A stretch of 64,000 nucleotides of DNA from Criblamydia sequanensis CRIB-18 (GTDB taxonomy: Bacteria > Chlamydiota > Chlamydiia > Chlamydiales > Criblamydiaceae): NCBI RefSeq assembly GCF_000750955.1, contig NZ_CCEJ010000004.1, positions 226,573 through 290,572 on the forward strand. The letters run 5' to 3'. The stretch's first letter is position 1, and each line of letters begins with the position of its first letter. The notes under the pieces are model-generated. The model did no database searches. It had not been told where the DNA came from and was given only the letters and a program-made list of their open reading frames with translations. Below, piece by piece: positions 55,792-64,000 of this stretch. The translations under genes were made by a program, and so were the position numbers.

Positions 55792-56361
55792 AATACACTA
55801 GCAGTCTGAAATTTTTCCATGCCCAAATCCGAATCCCTTGTCGGACAATAGCGTCAGACATGGGGGCCGCACGGACTTAAAATTTCTTAATCAGAGGCAG
55901 CATTTAGCTATCTTAACTCTCTTTGGTTTCGCCATTTACTTAACTTTTGATCTAAAAAATTTACAAGCAAGGAAAATTTTAAAGAATCAGCCAACAGCTT
56001 TTTCGATTAAAGAGAGCTCTAAGCATAGGATAAAAAAAATAGATCTATCGGACCGCCTCTCTCTTTTTAAATGCGACGGTCTTCCAGGATTCATTTCAAG
56101 AATAGTTTCGGTTGAACTTAATATCCCTTTGTCAAAACATTACTTTATGTTAATAATAAATTTTTAATTATTTTATAGGAATGACAGGCGTCTTCCTATT
56201 GACACAAATATCCCAAATGAATCGGCTCGGCCAATGTGGGTGGGGCGTGCAAAAAAGTAACCAGGCAGTCCTCTCATTATTCTTGTTGGAGGGAATGGTA
56301 TGCAGCTTAAAGCCTCTTAAAGATTCAAGATATTAAGCCTGTTAAATATTTGAATGTACTT
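55792..56361. other. Gene-poor stretch before the Mrp operon
   Basis: About 570 bases. A frame of 109 codons with a TTG start (55838-56167) exists but lacks a ribosome binding site and looks non-coding. A TTGACA-like sequence near 56199 could be part of the promoter for the antiporter operon. Nothing else is supported. Confidence 0.4.
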
Positions 56362-59139
56362 ATGATGAAACCTTATCTCTTATTCGCAATTTTTTTCCCG
56401 GTCCTGTTCAGTCCTTTATTTTTTTATTTGAAATCAAAATTTCCTCGTTATTTGGGTTTTATCGCTCTTTTTGTTTGTTTAGCATCTTTGATCAGTATTA
56501 TCTTAGGCGGGAAAGTTTCCGGTTGGAATGAGCCTCAGATGATCACGATCCCTTGGGTTCCGAGCTTAGGAATTAATTTAACTTTTATCACAGATGGCCT
56601 TTCCCTGTTTTTTGGAATCTTAGTCACAGGAATGGGAGTATTGGTGACTTGGTATGCCCAATATTACATGGATCCAAAAGACCCCCATTTAGGGCGATTT
56701 TATGCATGCCTTATGTTTTTCATGGGAGCCATGTTAGGTACTGTCTTCTCGAGCAACCTTATGGTTCTTTTTTTCTTCTGGGAGCTCACGGGCGTCGCCT
56801 CCTTTTTGTTAATCGGCTACTGGCATCCCGAACCGGGGGCTTGGAAGGGAGCCCGCATGGCCCTTTTGGTGACAGGACTTTCCGGTTTAGCTTTATTGGC
56901 CGGCATCATCATGTTAGATATTTTGACAGGGACTTTTGAATGGCATCTCATGGCTACGAAGGGAATAACCTTTCAAGCACATGCCGAATGGACCTATCCC
57001 ATCATCATTTGCTTTTTAATAGGTATTTTTGGCAAATCAGCTCAATTCCCATTTTACTTTTGGCTTCCTAATGCCATGGTGGCCCCTACACCTGTTTCAG
57101 CTTATTTGCATGCTGCCACAATGGTAAATCTGGGAGTGTTTTTGACTGCTAGAATGTATCCTTTATTTGCTTCGCATGAACTTTGGTTTTACATGCTGAC
57201 GACATTCAGCTTTATCACTCTTCTAATAGGGGCCATCCTTTCCCTTTTATCTAATGATCTTAAAGCAATTTTAGCTTATGCAACTGTGAGCCAACTAGGA
57301 TTTTTCTTAGGATTTTATGGGATCGGAGGAGAAGAGGGCATCGAATATGATTATGTTCATATTCTAAATCATGCCCTTTATAAGGGCAGCTTATTCATGC
57401 TGGTCGGAATTGTCGATCATGCCACAGGCATACGGGACGTTCGTAAGCTAGGCGGTCTTTGGAAAAAGCTACCGCTGACCTCTTTTATATTTCTTATAGC
57501 TGCAGCTGCTATGGCCGGAATTCCAGGAACTACCGGATTTCTTAGTAAGGAACTTATTTTAATGGATATTATCGCATTGGGACGATCAAACCATAGCGGC
57601 TGGTTAATCCTAGGTGTGCTTATTGTGGCTTCCTTATTTAAAGTTTCCATTGCGATCCGAATTTTTTTTCATTTATTTGTGCGCGATGTCCAAAGGGGAG
57701 GAAAAATCGATCTTATTCATCCGCCCTCTTTAGCCATACAATTTCCTCCGCTAATTCTAAGTTCGATGGCCTTCATTTTAGGTATATTGCCAACTCAATT
57801 TGGGCATTTAACCTCTTATTTCTATGTATCGGGCTTGCATAAATTAGACCCTCGTATAATGCAGCTTTGGCACGGTTGGACAATTGAGTTGCTTGTCAGC
57901 CTATCGATCATATTAGGAGGAGCCTTGTTTTTTTATGCCGCAGAAAGGACTGAATGGCGTTTTACAAGCATCATTGGACAATTAAATTTCGGGGACTTGT
58001 TTGATAAGTTTATTAATAAGTTTCCCAAAATGTGCAAAATCCTGGTTAAACCTTTTGAACCGATGACTTATCAGCAGCAATCAGCGACTTTATTCTCTTT
58101 ATTCTCTATTTTCTTGGGTGGATTTTTGATTTATTATTCTCCTCCTGACTCAATCTCTTCTAATTTTGCCTTAATTTCACCGGTTAGAATTTTAACGATA
58201 TTCTTAATAGGCCTATTTACTTTATTAATACCCTTTTTCAACAATCTTATTTCCAGGTTATTGGCTTTATCAGGATGCGGTTTTTTTATAGCGATCTACT
58301 TTGCTTTATACTCAGCTCCGGACCTTGCCTTAACGCAAATTCTAGTCGAGGTCGCAACCTCTCTTATTATTCTCTTGCTATTTCGACATTTAGGAAATAG
58401 CGTCAGTTATGTGGAACCATCTATTTCAAAATTCCGTAGATTTACAATTCCGCTTGCTGTCGCATGCGGGCTGACAGCGGCTCTAATAGTTGCTCTTTAT
58501 CATTCCTCACATAAACCCATGATCGATTTTTTTGTGGCTAATTCAATCCCCTATGCCCACGGCTCCAATATAGTGAACACGATTCTTATTGACTTTCGGA
58601 GTTTAGACACATTAGGTGAAACGACGGTTATTTTAACGGCGATGCTAGGGGTCATAGGCCTTCTAGCTAACAAGAAAGAGATATTTTTTAAGAAAATTAA
58701 TCCATGCGTTCCGACAAATTCTCCTATTTTGCGCTCCATTATGCCTTTGATTTTTATTTTGCTGAATCTTTTCTCCATCTATTTATTATTAAGAGGGCAT
58801 AACTATCCCGGAGGAGGCTTTGTAGCGGGGCTGACAAATGGAATCTCTATTATTATTCTTGGATTTTCGATACAAGTCTTCAATAGACCTCTTCTATTTA
58901 TGCGTCTTGGATTTTTCGGCATTGGAATAATACTATTAGCAGGATGCCTTCCCCTCTTTTTAGGCGCCCCTTTTTTAACCCATTATGTCGACTTCTCTAC
59001 TTTGCCAAAGGTAGCCTATATCTCTTCACTCACACCCTTAATTTTCGATACGGGAGTGTATCTTGTTGTTTTAGCCATGACTGCTAAAGTCTATTTTTTA
59101 TTTCGGGAAGCTCACTTTATAGGTATTAGATGGAGTTAG
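56362..59139 (+). CDS. mrpA: Mrp-type Na+/H+ antiporter subunit A fused to subunit B
   Basis: A very large inner-membrane protein (about 925 residues from this ATG; the frame reaches a TTG at 56350 and neither start has a good ribosome binding site). The first 480 residues are a NuoL/antiporter core, with LMVLFFFWELTGVASFLLIGYW, FPFYFWLPNAMVAPTPVSAYLHAATMVNLGVF and ILNHALYKGSLFMLVGIVDHATG. The C-terminal 150 residues, with LLRGHNYPGGGFVAGLTNGISIIILGF, are an MrpB domain. No separate mrpB gene exists in the operon, so this is the fused A-B form known from PhaAB-type (group 2) operons. The complex exchanges Na+ for H+ and depends on the proton gradient. Confidence 0.93.
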   Translation: MMKPYLLFAIFFPVLFSPLFFYLKSKFPRYLGFIALFVCLASLISIILGGKVSGWNEPQMITIPWVPSLGINLTFITDGLSLFFGILVTGMGVLVTWYAQYYMDPKDPHLGRFYACLMFFMGAMLGTVFSSNLMVLFFFWELTGVASFLLIGYWHPEPGAWKGARMALLVTGLSGLALLAGIIMLDILTGTFEWHLMATKGITFQAHAEWTYPIIICFLIGIFGKSAQFPFYFWLPNAMVAPTPVSAYLHAATMVNLGVFLTARMYPLFASHELWFYMLTTFSFITLLIGAILSLLSNDLKAILAYATVSQLGFFLGFYGIGGEEGIEYDYVHILNHALYKGSLFMLVGIVDHATGIRDVRKLGGLWKKLPLTSFIFLIAAAAMAGIPGTTGFLSKELILMDIIALGRSNHSGWLILGVLIVASLFKVSIAIRIFFHLFVRDVQRGGKIDLIHPPSLAIQFPPLILSSMAFILGILPTQFGHLTSYFYVSGLHKLDPRIMQLWHGWTIELLVSLSIILGGALFFYAAERTEWRFTSIIGQLNFGDLFDKFINKFPKMCKILVKPFEPMTYQQQSATLFSLFSIFLGGFLIYYSPPDSISSNFALISPVRILTIFLIGLFTLLIPFFNNLISRLLALSGCGFFIAIYFALYSAPDLALTQILVEVATSLIILLLFRHLGNSVSYVEPSISKFRRFTIPLAVACGLTAALIVALYHSSHKPMIDFFVANSIPYAHGSNIVNTILIDFRSLDTLGETTVILTAMLGVIGLLANKKEIFFKKINPCVPTNSPILRSIMPLIFILLNLFSIYLLLRGHNYPGGGFVAGLTNGISIIILGFSIQVFNRPLLFMRLGFFGIGIILLAGCLPLFLGAPFLTHYVDFSTLPKVAYISSLTPLIFDTGVYLVVLAMTAKVYFLFREAHFIGIRWS

Positions 59140-59477
59140 ATGCTTTAATTCTTGTTTTTATTCTTTTTAGCGTCTCCTCATATTTAATTATGCAAGCACG
59201 CCTGACAGATTTCATTTTTGGTTTTGCTCTCTTATCAAATGGCATAAATTTAATGATTTTATTCACTTCTGAAAATCCGCAAGGAAAGACGGTCCCGATA
59301 ATAATAGAAGGGGTTGAAAAAAACTTAGTTGACCCATTACCTCAAGCCCTTATTTTAACTTCTATCGTGATTGGATTTGGCTTGATCGCTTTTATGATCG
59401 TTTTAGCTTTTCGCCTAGTTGGTTATTTCGGTACTCTCGATACAAACACTTATATGAAGATAAATCACGATGATTAG
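59130..59477 (+). CDS. mrpC: Mrp antiporter subunit C (NuoK-like)
   Basis: A 115-residue protein with three transmembrane helices by eye, like NuoK. MQARLTDFIFGFALLSNGINLMILF and DPLPQALILTSIVIGFGLIAFMIVLAFRL are the conserved MrpC segments. The ATG overlaps the mrpA stop by ten bases and its own stop overlaps mrpD by eight. Confidence 0.93.
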   Translation: MELDALILVFILFSVSSYLIMQARLTDFIFGFALLSNGINLMILFTSENPQGKTVPIIIEGVEKNLVDPLPQALILTSIVIGFGLIAFMIVLAFRLVGYFGTLDTNTYMKINHDD

Positions 59478-60963
59478 CGTAACCCTTCCTATTATACTCC
59501 CTTTGCTTTTTGCAGTAGCATCCGGATTCTGCCGCAAGGATCATTGGCGTACTACCCTAAAGATAACCGGTTCTGCTTTGCACACCATGGTTTCAGCTTT
59601 TTTATTGTGGAGCTGTCTTCAAGGAGAAATACAAGTTACTGTAATCGGAAACTGGCTTCCGCCCTATGGAATCGTATTGGTGACAGACCTGTTTTCTTCT
59701 CTTTTTTTATTTACTATTTCATTGATCTTTTTAGCGACGAATATATACGGAATAGTTGAGGGGGGCACGGAGACCCATATCCTTCGCATACCTCTTATCT
59801 TTATTTTGCAAGCAGGTATTTCATTGAGCCTGCTGACAGCAGATTTTTTTAATTTATTCGTTTCTTTTGAAATGATGCTCTTTGCTTCCTACGCCCTTGT
59901 GGCTTTGGAACTTTCTGAAAAGAATTTAAAATGGGCTTTTTCTTACCTCCTTATCAACTTGATAGGCACTTTAGGGTTTTTATGTGCTGCAGCCATGATT
60001 TATGGATATACAGGCCATTTAAATATGGCCGCTTTATCAGAGCTATTAAAGGATCAGAATAATGACCCTCTTCTCCTAGGATGGGGGTATTTACTTCTCG
60101 GAGTATTTGGGTTAAAAGCCGCTATCTTTCCTCTATACTTTTGGCTTCCAAGGACCTATTCCCTTTTACCCGCTTCCTTGGCCGCACTGTTTGCAGGGTC
60201 TTTAACTAAAGTTGGAATATATGTCTTAATACGAGTGTTTGTCGTTCTCTTACCCTCCCCTTTAGGTAATTTAAATACCATTTTGCTTGTTCTTTCAACT
60301 TTCACCATGCTTTTAGGAGTTTTAGGGGCCGTTTCTTGTACGACTATTCGAGGGATTCTCTCCTACCATATCATCAGCCAAATCGGGTATATGATTTTAG
60401 GGCTGAGCCTTTATACCCCTCTAGCCATAGCGTCTGCGCTTTTGTTTATTATCCATAATATTTGGGTAAAGGTCTCCTTATTCCTTATAGGGGGTGTCGC
60501 CGCGCAAGCTTCAGGAACGGACGATTTGAAAAAAATGGGAAACTTATCGTTAGTTATGCCTTGGCTTGCAGCAAGTTTTTTAATCCAAGCTTTTTCTTTA
60601 GCGGGATTACCACCTTTAAGCGGTTTTTGGGGGAAATATTTATTGGTTTTAGAAACCATTAAGATGGAAAATTATTTTACTGCGGCTATTGCTCTTTTGA
60701 CAAGCTGGCTTACTCTTTTCAGCATGGTAAAAATTTGGATAGGAGCCTTTTGGAAAAATTCGCCGAGCGAAAAGAGTTCAATAAAAGAAATAAAACTTAA
60801 GGAAAACTATGTATCTGTCGGCATGCTTGTATTCGCAAGCCTAATAATCGGGCTTTGCATAGAGCCTATTTATAATACAGCGGTCTTAGCAGCTGACCAG
60901 ATTTTTCAAAAGGAGCCATACATCCTGGCTGTTATTAAAGCGTCAGGAAAAGGATTGCCATGA
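59470..60963 (+). CDS. mrpD: Mrp antiporter subunit D (NuoM/N-like)
   Basis: A 497-residue membrane protein with about 14 helices. Segments NLFVSFEMMLFASYALVALELSEKNLKWAFSYLLINLIGTLGFL, LGVFGLKAAIFPLYFWLPRTYSLLPASLAALFAGSLTKVGIYVLIR and AGLPPLSGFWGKYLLVLE are the conserved antiporter core of MrpD. Start and stop overlap the neighbours (59470-59477 with mrpC; 60960-60963 with mrpE), which implies translational coupling. Confidence 0.95.
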   Translation: MISVTLPIILPLLFAVASGFCRKDHWRTTLKITGSALHTMVSAFLLWSCLQGEIQVTVIGNWLPPYGIVLVTDLFSSLFLFTISLIFLATNIYGIVEGGTETHILRIPLIFILQAGISLSLLTADFFNLFVSFEMMLFASYALVALELSEKNLKWAFSYLLINLIGTLGFLCAAAMIYGYTGHLNMAALSELLKDQNNDPLLLGWGYLLLGVFGLKAAIFPLYFWLPRTYSLLPASLAALFAGSLTKVGIYVLIRVFVVLLPSPLGNLNTILLVLSTFTMLLGVLGAVSCTTIRGILSYHIISQIGYMILGLSLYTPLAIASALLFIIHNIWVKVSLFLIGGVAAQASGTDDLKKMGNLSLVMPWLAASFLIQAFSLAGLPPLSGFWGKYLLVLETIKMENYFTAAIALLTSWLTLFSMVKIWIGAFWKNSPSEKSSIKEIKLKENYVSVGMLVFASLIIGLCIEPIYNTAVLAADQIFQKEPYILAVIKASGKGLP

Positions 60964-61436
60964 AACCTATTCAATATTTAATCCTTAATATCCTATTGGC
61001 TGTGCTTTGGATTATTTTGAATGGCGAAGCCGATATTTTTCACTTTCTTTTCGGTTTTGGTATTGGTTTTCTGATTTTGTGGACCTTTCAACATTTATTG
61101 AACTCCTCAAAATATGTTAAAATGGCCAGAGGTTTTGTAAGATTTATTTTTATTTTTTCTCTGATATTTATAAAATCTAATTTAAACATGGCTAAAATCA
61201 TTCTATTTTACTACAAAAATAAGATTAACCCCTCTTTTATCTCTTATCCCATCCAAGAACTGACTCACTTTGAAGCTCTTTTGCTTAGTCAATTAATTAC
61301 TCTAACACCGGGCTCAGTCAGTGTTAATTTAGAAAAGTCCACCCTACTCGTTCATATCATAGATCTAAAGGAACCCGAGGGGGTATATAAAAATATCGAT
61401 GAAATCAAGTTCTTAATTTTAGGGTTTACAAGATGA
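60960..61436 (+). CDS. mrpE: Mrp antiporter subunit E
   Basis: A 158-residue membrane protein. Two or three N-terminal helices are followed by IKSNLNMAKIILFYYKNKINPSFISYPIQEL and by LLSQLITLTPGSVSVNLEKSTLLVHIIDLKEP, the conserved LTPGT-type block of MrpE (here LTPGS). The ATG overlaps the mrpD stop (ATGA). Confidence 0.93.
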   Translation: MKPIQYLILNILLAVLWIILNGEADIFHFLFGFGIGFLILWTFQHLLNSSKYVKMARGFVRFIFIFSLIFIKSNLNMAKIILFYYKNKINPSFISYPIQELTHFEALLLSQLITLTPGSVSVNLEKSTLLVHIIDLKEPEGVYKNIDEIKFLILGFTR

Positions 61437-61735
61437 TGTCGAACGTTATTATGGTTTGTTATTTAGCTTTATTCTTATCCGCTATTTTAACCATAATCCG
61501 CTTAATTCTAGGCCCCTCAACTCTTGACCGTGTTTTAGCTTTCGATGCCATCGCTTTATGCGCAGCCGGAATGACCATATTATTTTCACTTGAAACTTAT
61601 TCTATTTATTTTCTTGAAGTATTGCTAATTTTCAGCCTATTGGGATTTACATCTGTTTTAGGCTATTTGGATTATCTTGGCAGCCTGGATAAAAGGAAAG
61701 AACCTGAGCAAAAGGATACCTATGATCTTGAATGA
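61433..61735 (+). CDS. mrpF: Mrp antiporter subunit F
   Basis: A 100-residue protein with three transmembrane helices. RLILGPSTLDRVLAFDAIALCAAGM is the conserved MrpF segment (GPS-xxDR). It overlaps mrpE by four bases and mrpG by fourteen. Confidence 0.92.
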   Translation: MMSNVIMVCYLALFLSAILTIIRLILGPSTLDRVLAFDAIALCAAGMTILFSLETYSIYFLEVLLIFSLLGFTSVLGYLDYLGSLDKRKEPEQKDTYDLE

Positions 61736-62021
61736 ATTACTAGTCGCATTTTTCTTGCTATCGGGCGTTTTTTTTATTTTGATTGCCAATTTGGGAATTT
61801 TAATTATGCCGGATGTTATCTGCCGGGCCCATGCCCTTTCCAAAGCAGTAACTTTAGGCTTTATACTTATGCTGATCGGTTTATGGATTCATCTAGGCAC
61901 TGAAGCTGTTAACCTTAAGGTTTTACTGACCATCTTGTTTCAATTTATAACAATACCCCTCTCCAGCCATTTATTCATTTACTACGTCGCATACAAGTTA
62001 AAAAAACTAAATAAATCCTAA
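61722..62021 (+). CDS. mrpG: Mrp antiporter subunit G
   Basis: A 99-residue protein with three transmembrane helices. GVFFILIANLGILIMPDVICRAHALSKAVTLGFILMLIGL matches MrpG (GxLRFPDxyxRxHAxxKxxTLG pattern). I took the ATG at 61722, with AAGGAT 8 bases upstream and within the end of mrpF, not the TTG at 61677. It is the last gene of the operon. Confidence 0.92.
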   Translation: MILNELLVAFFLLSGVFFILIANLGILIMPDVICRAHALSKAVTLGFILMLIGLWIHLGTEAVNLKVLLTILFQFITIPLSSHLFIYYVAYKLKKLNKS

Positions 62022-62174
62022 AAAAAGACGATGTCCAATTGATTCCTAGCATCATTTCGATACTTAAGTTAAAAAGAAATACGATTGTCAGGTTTTCTGA
62101 GAAAAATTGCTGGTTTGCCAATTGCTTTGATTTACTTGTTTTGATACCAATAAGGTAAAAAAGGAAAAAGATAA

Positions 62175-62660
62175 ATGGATGATGAACATTTAGGGATCGT
62201 AGCATCTAAAAATGCTGAAGACAGATATTTAAACTTTCTTCAGTCTATAATTCGCTGGTCACTTCGTGTCTTGGCCCTTTTGATGGCACTCGTTGTCGTG
62301 CTTGGCGTCGCAGATGTATGTTGGATTCTCTATCAAAAATTGTGGGAAGAGCCAGCATTTCTCCTCAACATCAGTGATATGTTCAGCGTTTTTGGGGCCT
62401 TTCTTGCCGTCCTTATCGCAATAGAAATTTATGTGAATATTGTCCTCTATCTTAAGGAAAATACCATTCATGTCAGATTGGTTGTTGCAACAGCTTTAAT
62501 GGCAATTTCTAGAAAGATTATCGTATTCGATTACGCTTACACAACCCCAATGTTTGTGCTAGCCTCTGCTTTTACAGTCTTCGCATTAGGGATCACCTAT
62601 TATCTTTTGCTTTTACAACTAAAGCCAAAAGAGAAAGAAAAATTGATAGACGAGCCTTAA
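62175..62660 (+). CDS. PsiE-family membrane protein
   Basis: A 161-residue protein with four hydrophobic helices (about residues 32-52, 72-92, 104-118, 125-148). EIYVNIVLYLKENTIHVRLVVATALMAISRKIIVFDY matches the phosphate-starvation-inducible PsiE family, whose function is unknown. The tail KPKEKEKLIDEP is soluble. It stands 153 bases after the Mrp operon with AAGGAAAAAG before the ATG, so it may have its own promoter. Confidence 0.85.
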   Translation: MDDEHLGIVASKNAEDRYLNFLQSIIRWSLRVLALLMALVVVLGVADVCWILYQKLWEEPAFLLNISDMFSVFGAFLAVLIAIEIYVNIVLYLKENTIHVRLVVATALMAISRKIIVFDYAYTTPMFVLASAFTVFALGITYYLLLLQLKPKEKEKLIDEP

Positions 62661-62811
62661 GGTGTATTAGCTACGTCCGCATTTTTTGAAGAAGTCATCT
62701 ATCTTGGCTAATATTTAATTAAGCCTGTCTTATGCAATTGTGGTTTTCTTAAGTTTTTTCAAAACTTGCTTAGGCTCTTGTAGCCTTGGAGTTTTCTACT
62801 TGCTACGGAAA

Positions 62812-63627
62812 TTAGACATCATTTCTCTTGGGTGTGTTGCAAATTCCGGCCAACATTCCACCATCGATTGACAATTCGATGCCGGTGATATATTTTGATT
62901 CGTCAGAGGCTAAAAAAAGAACGGCATTAGCCACATCAATCGGCATGCCGACTTTTTGCATTGGAATGTCTTTTGCAATTTCAGCCATTCTGACTTCTCT
63001 TTCCGGACCACTGCCAAGCATGGGCTCCCACATAGGTGTAAGAATGACAGCAGGATGTACTGAATTGCAACGGATGTTGTAGCCTTGCTGACAACAATAG
63101 AGAGCTACCGTTTTTGTGTGATTTCTAACCGCTGCCTTACTCGAAGCATAAGCTGCAGCTTCAGGAATGCCAATCAGTCCGGATCGCGAAGATATATTAA
63201 TAATGGATCCCTTCTCAGTATTTTTTATGACTTGGATTCCATATTTACAACCAAGAAAAATACCATCCATATTTACCGCATGCACTTTCCTCCAACTATC
63301 TAAAGAGGCATTTTCCGGGTCTTGAGGTCCAAACCCCTCTTGAAAGCCTGTAATTCCTGCATTATTAACAAGAATGTTAAGTTTACCGAATTTTTCAACA
63401 ACTGTCGCCATGACTTGTTGCCATTCAGACTCCTCTTTGACATCAAGATGAAGGTATAAGCAATTTTTCCCTATCTCCTTGGCAAATGATACTCCTTTAG
63501 AATCATTAACATCCGTAATGACCACTGTCGCTCCCTCTCGACTGAAAGCTGTTGCTATCTCCGCTCCGATCCCTTGAGTTGCTCCCGTAATGAGTGCTAC
63601 TTGATCTTTTAATCTTTCTTGAAACAT
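62812..63627 (-). CDS. Short-chain dehydrogenase/reductase
   Basis: A 271-residue NAD(P)-dependent oxidoreductase of the classical SDR family. TGATQGIGAE (cofactor), NNAG, the catalytic Ser in IINISSRSG, and YASSK (catalytic Tyr and Lys) are present; the C-terminal SKYITGIELSIDGGM is typical. The Asp after the second strand (VVITDVNDS) suggests preference for NAD over NADP. The substrate is unknown. It is monocistronic here. Confidence 0.92.
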   Translation of the reverse strand: MFQERLKDQVALITGATQGIGAEIATAFSREGATVVITDVNDSKGVSFAKEIGKNCLYLHLDVKEESEWQQVMATVVEKFGKLNILVNNAGITGFQEGFGPQDPENASLDSWRKVHAVNMDGIFLGCKYGIQVIKNTEKGSIINISSRSGLIGIPEAAAYASSKAAVRNHTKTVALYCCQQGYNIRCNSVHPAVILTPMWEPMLGSGPEREVRMAEIAKDIPMQKVGMPIDVANAVLFLASDESKYITGIELSIDGGMLAGICNTPKRNDV

Positions 63628-64000
63628 TATTTTTCCCGATTTAAAAAATTAAATTATTGATCCTCTTTCCCGTCTTTTGACGGCTCGATTAAGTGTTAAG
63701 CTTACGCAAGAGGAAAGACGTGGGGAATGTTCAAATTGAGTCATCCATCCTATACTAATAGTATGAGCAAGTTTGAAAAATTAATAAAAATAATTCTTGA
63801 AGGTAGAGAAACTTCTAAGAGTACTACATCATTAAAGAAATGAATTACCAGTTGTCTGTACTGATGCAGAAAGCTAAGATGAGAGAATGAAGCTTATCAA
63901 GGAAGCTATTTAGCTTTATCTGAAAAACAGCGAAGAAATTAAAGAGCCGCGCAATAAAAAGCTATTTGCTGTCTAAAGAGAAAAATTTTGAAATAGCAGC
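63628..64000. other. Right-end stretch without intact gene
   Basis: About 370 bases that hold the promoter region of the SDR gene and short broken frames only. The part after 63700 is A-rich and looks like decayed coding sequence on the plus strand. Confidence 0.4.
63763..63843 (+). pseudogene. Possible remnant of a HicA-like toxin gene
   Basis: ATG followed by 25 codons (MSKFEKLIKIILEGRETSKS, then stop). The first 14 residues look like the start of HicA-type mRNA interferases (MSKLEKLLEKIL-type), but the conserved Gly-Ser-His core is absent and the frame ends. If related, it is a truncated leftover. Very short, so chance resemblance is quite possible. Confidence 0.2.

Noticed and set aside
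55838..56167. 109-codon frame between the small partner gene and the Mrp operon
   Set aside because: TTG start, no ribosome binding site, no recognisable fold, and a composition like non-coding A+T-rich DNA.
62751..62767. Hairpin AAGTTTT / AAAACTT between psiE-like and SDR genes as terminator
   Set aside because: Seven A-T pairs only and no G+C; too weak to call, although the convergent arrangement would need a terminator here.
1..64000. CRISPR array, prophage or intact insertion sequence
   Set aside because: No regularly spaced direct repeats with unique spacers, no transposase or phage structural gene was found; the only tandem repeat is the coding one at 50590-51255.

Overview
The window is a piece of a chlamydial chromosome, most likely from an environmental, amoeba-associated member of the Chlamydiae (Parachlamydiales-like) and not from the animal-pathogenic genus Chlamydia. 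The evidence is gene order. A V-type ATPase operon (atpE, DUF2764, atpA, atpB) is followed by a zinc-ribbon gene, tal, rpoC, rpoB, rplL, rplJ, rplA, rplK, nusG, secE, tRNA-Trp, tuf, tRNA-Thr and infA, which is the order I recall from Chlamydia trachomatis. A second block (HIT, MYG1, LOG-like 715-residue protein) also matches that genome as I remember it. The DNA is A+T rich by eye. Many genes here are unknown from Chlamydia: the Mrp antiporter, TreZ, a tyrosine phosphatase, a RhoGAP and an SH2/kinase protein.

Layout. 1-3713: V-ATPase genes on the minus strand. 4211-9766: small secreted or hypothetical proteins, including a lipoprotein candidate, an Asp-rich secreted protein, a 645-residue helical protein and a zinc ribbon. 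9809-11076: transaldolase and a small helical protein that may resemble type III secretion needle subunits. 11578-25123: the transcription/translation superoperon on the minus strand, with terminator and attenuator hairpins and two tRNAs. 25339-30981: SufE, a classical protein tyrosine phosphatase, and an Hsp70-like/DUF2760/TyrP set. 31253-35150: TreZ and a glycogen debranching enzyme. 35153-41711: 1-Cys peroxiredoxin, a RhoGAP-domain protein, M24 peptidase, HEAT-repeat protein, isochorismatase-family hydrolase, HIT and MYG1. 42193-55791: accessory region with two large proteins that share a C-terminal domain, each followed by a small gene, plus a Cys-rich repeat protein fused to a DUF1207-like barrel and a CAU tRNA. 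56362-62021: a six-gene Mrp (Mnh) Na+/H+ antiporter operon. 62175-63627: PsiE-like protein and an SDR oxidoreductase. The last 370 bases hold a decayed stretch.

How the parts fit. The housekeeping blocks are ordinary. The interest lies in a set of probable host-directed proteins: a complete PTP (26048-27349), a RhoGAP domain with its arginine finger (35959-36960), and a 1067-residue protein combining a HipA/actin-fragmin-kinase-like fold, an SH2-like domain with Lys at the usual FLVR Arg position, and a C-terminal domain shared with the 965-residue protein at 44450-47347. Both large genes are followed after 13-18 bases by a gene of about 125 codons. That repeated two-gene layout (effector plus chaperone, or toxin plus immunity protein) is the best candidate here for an undescribed system. 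All functional statements come from reading motifs by eye; no database search was run.
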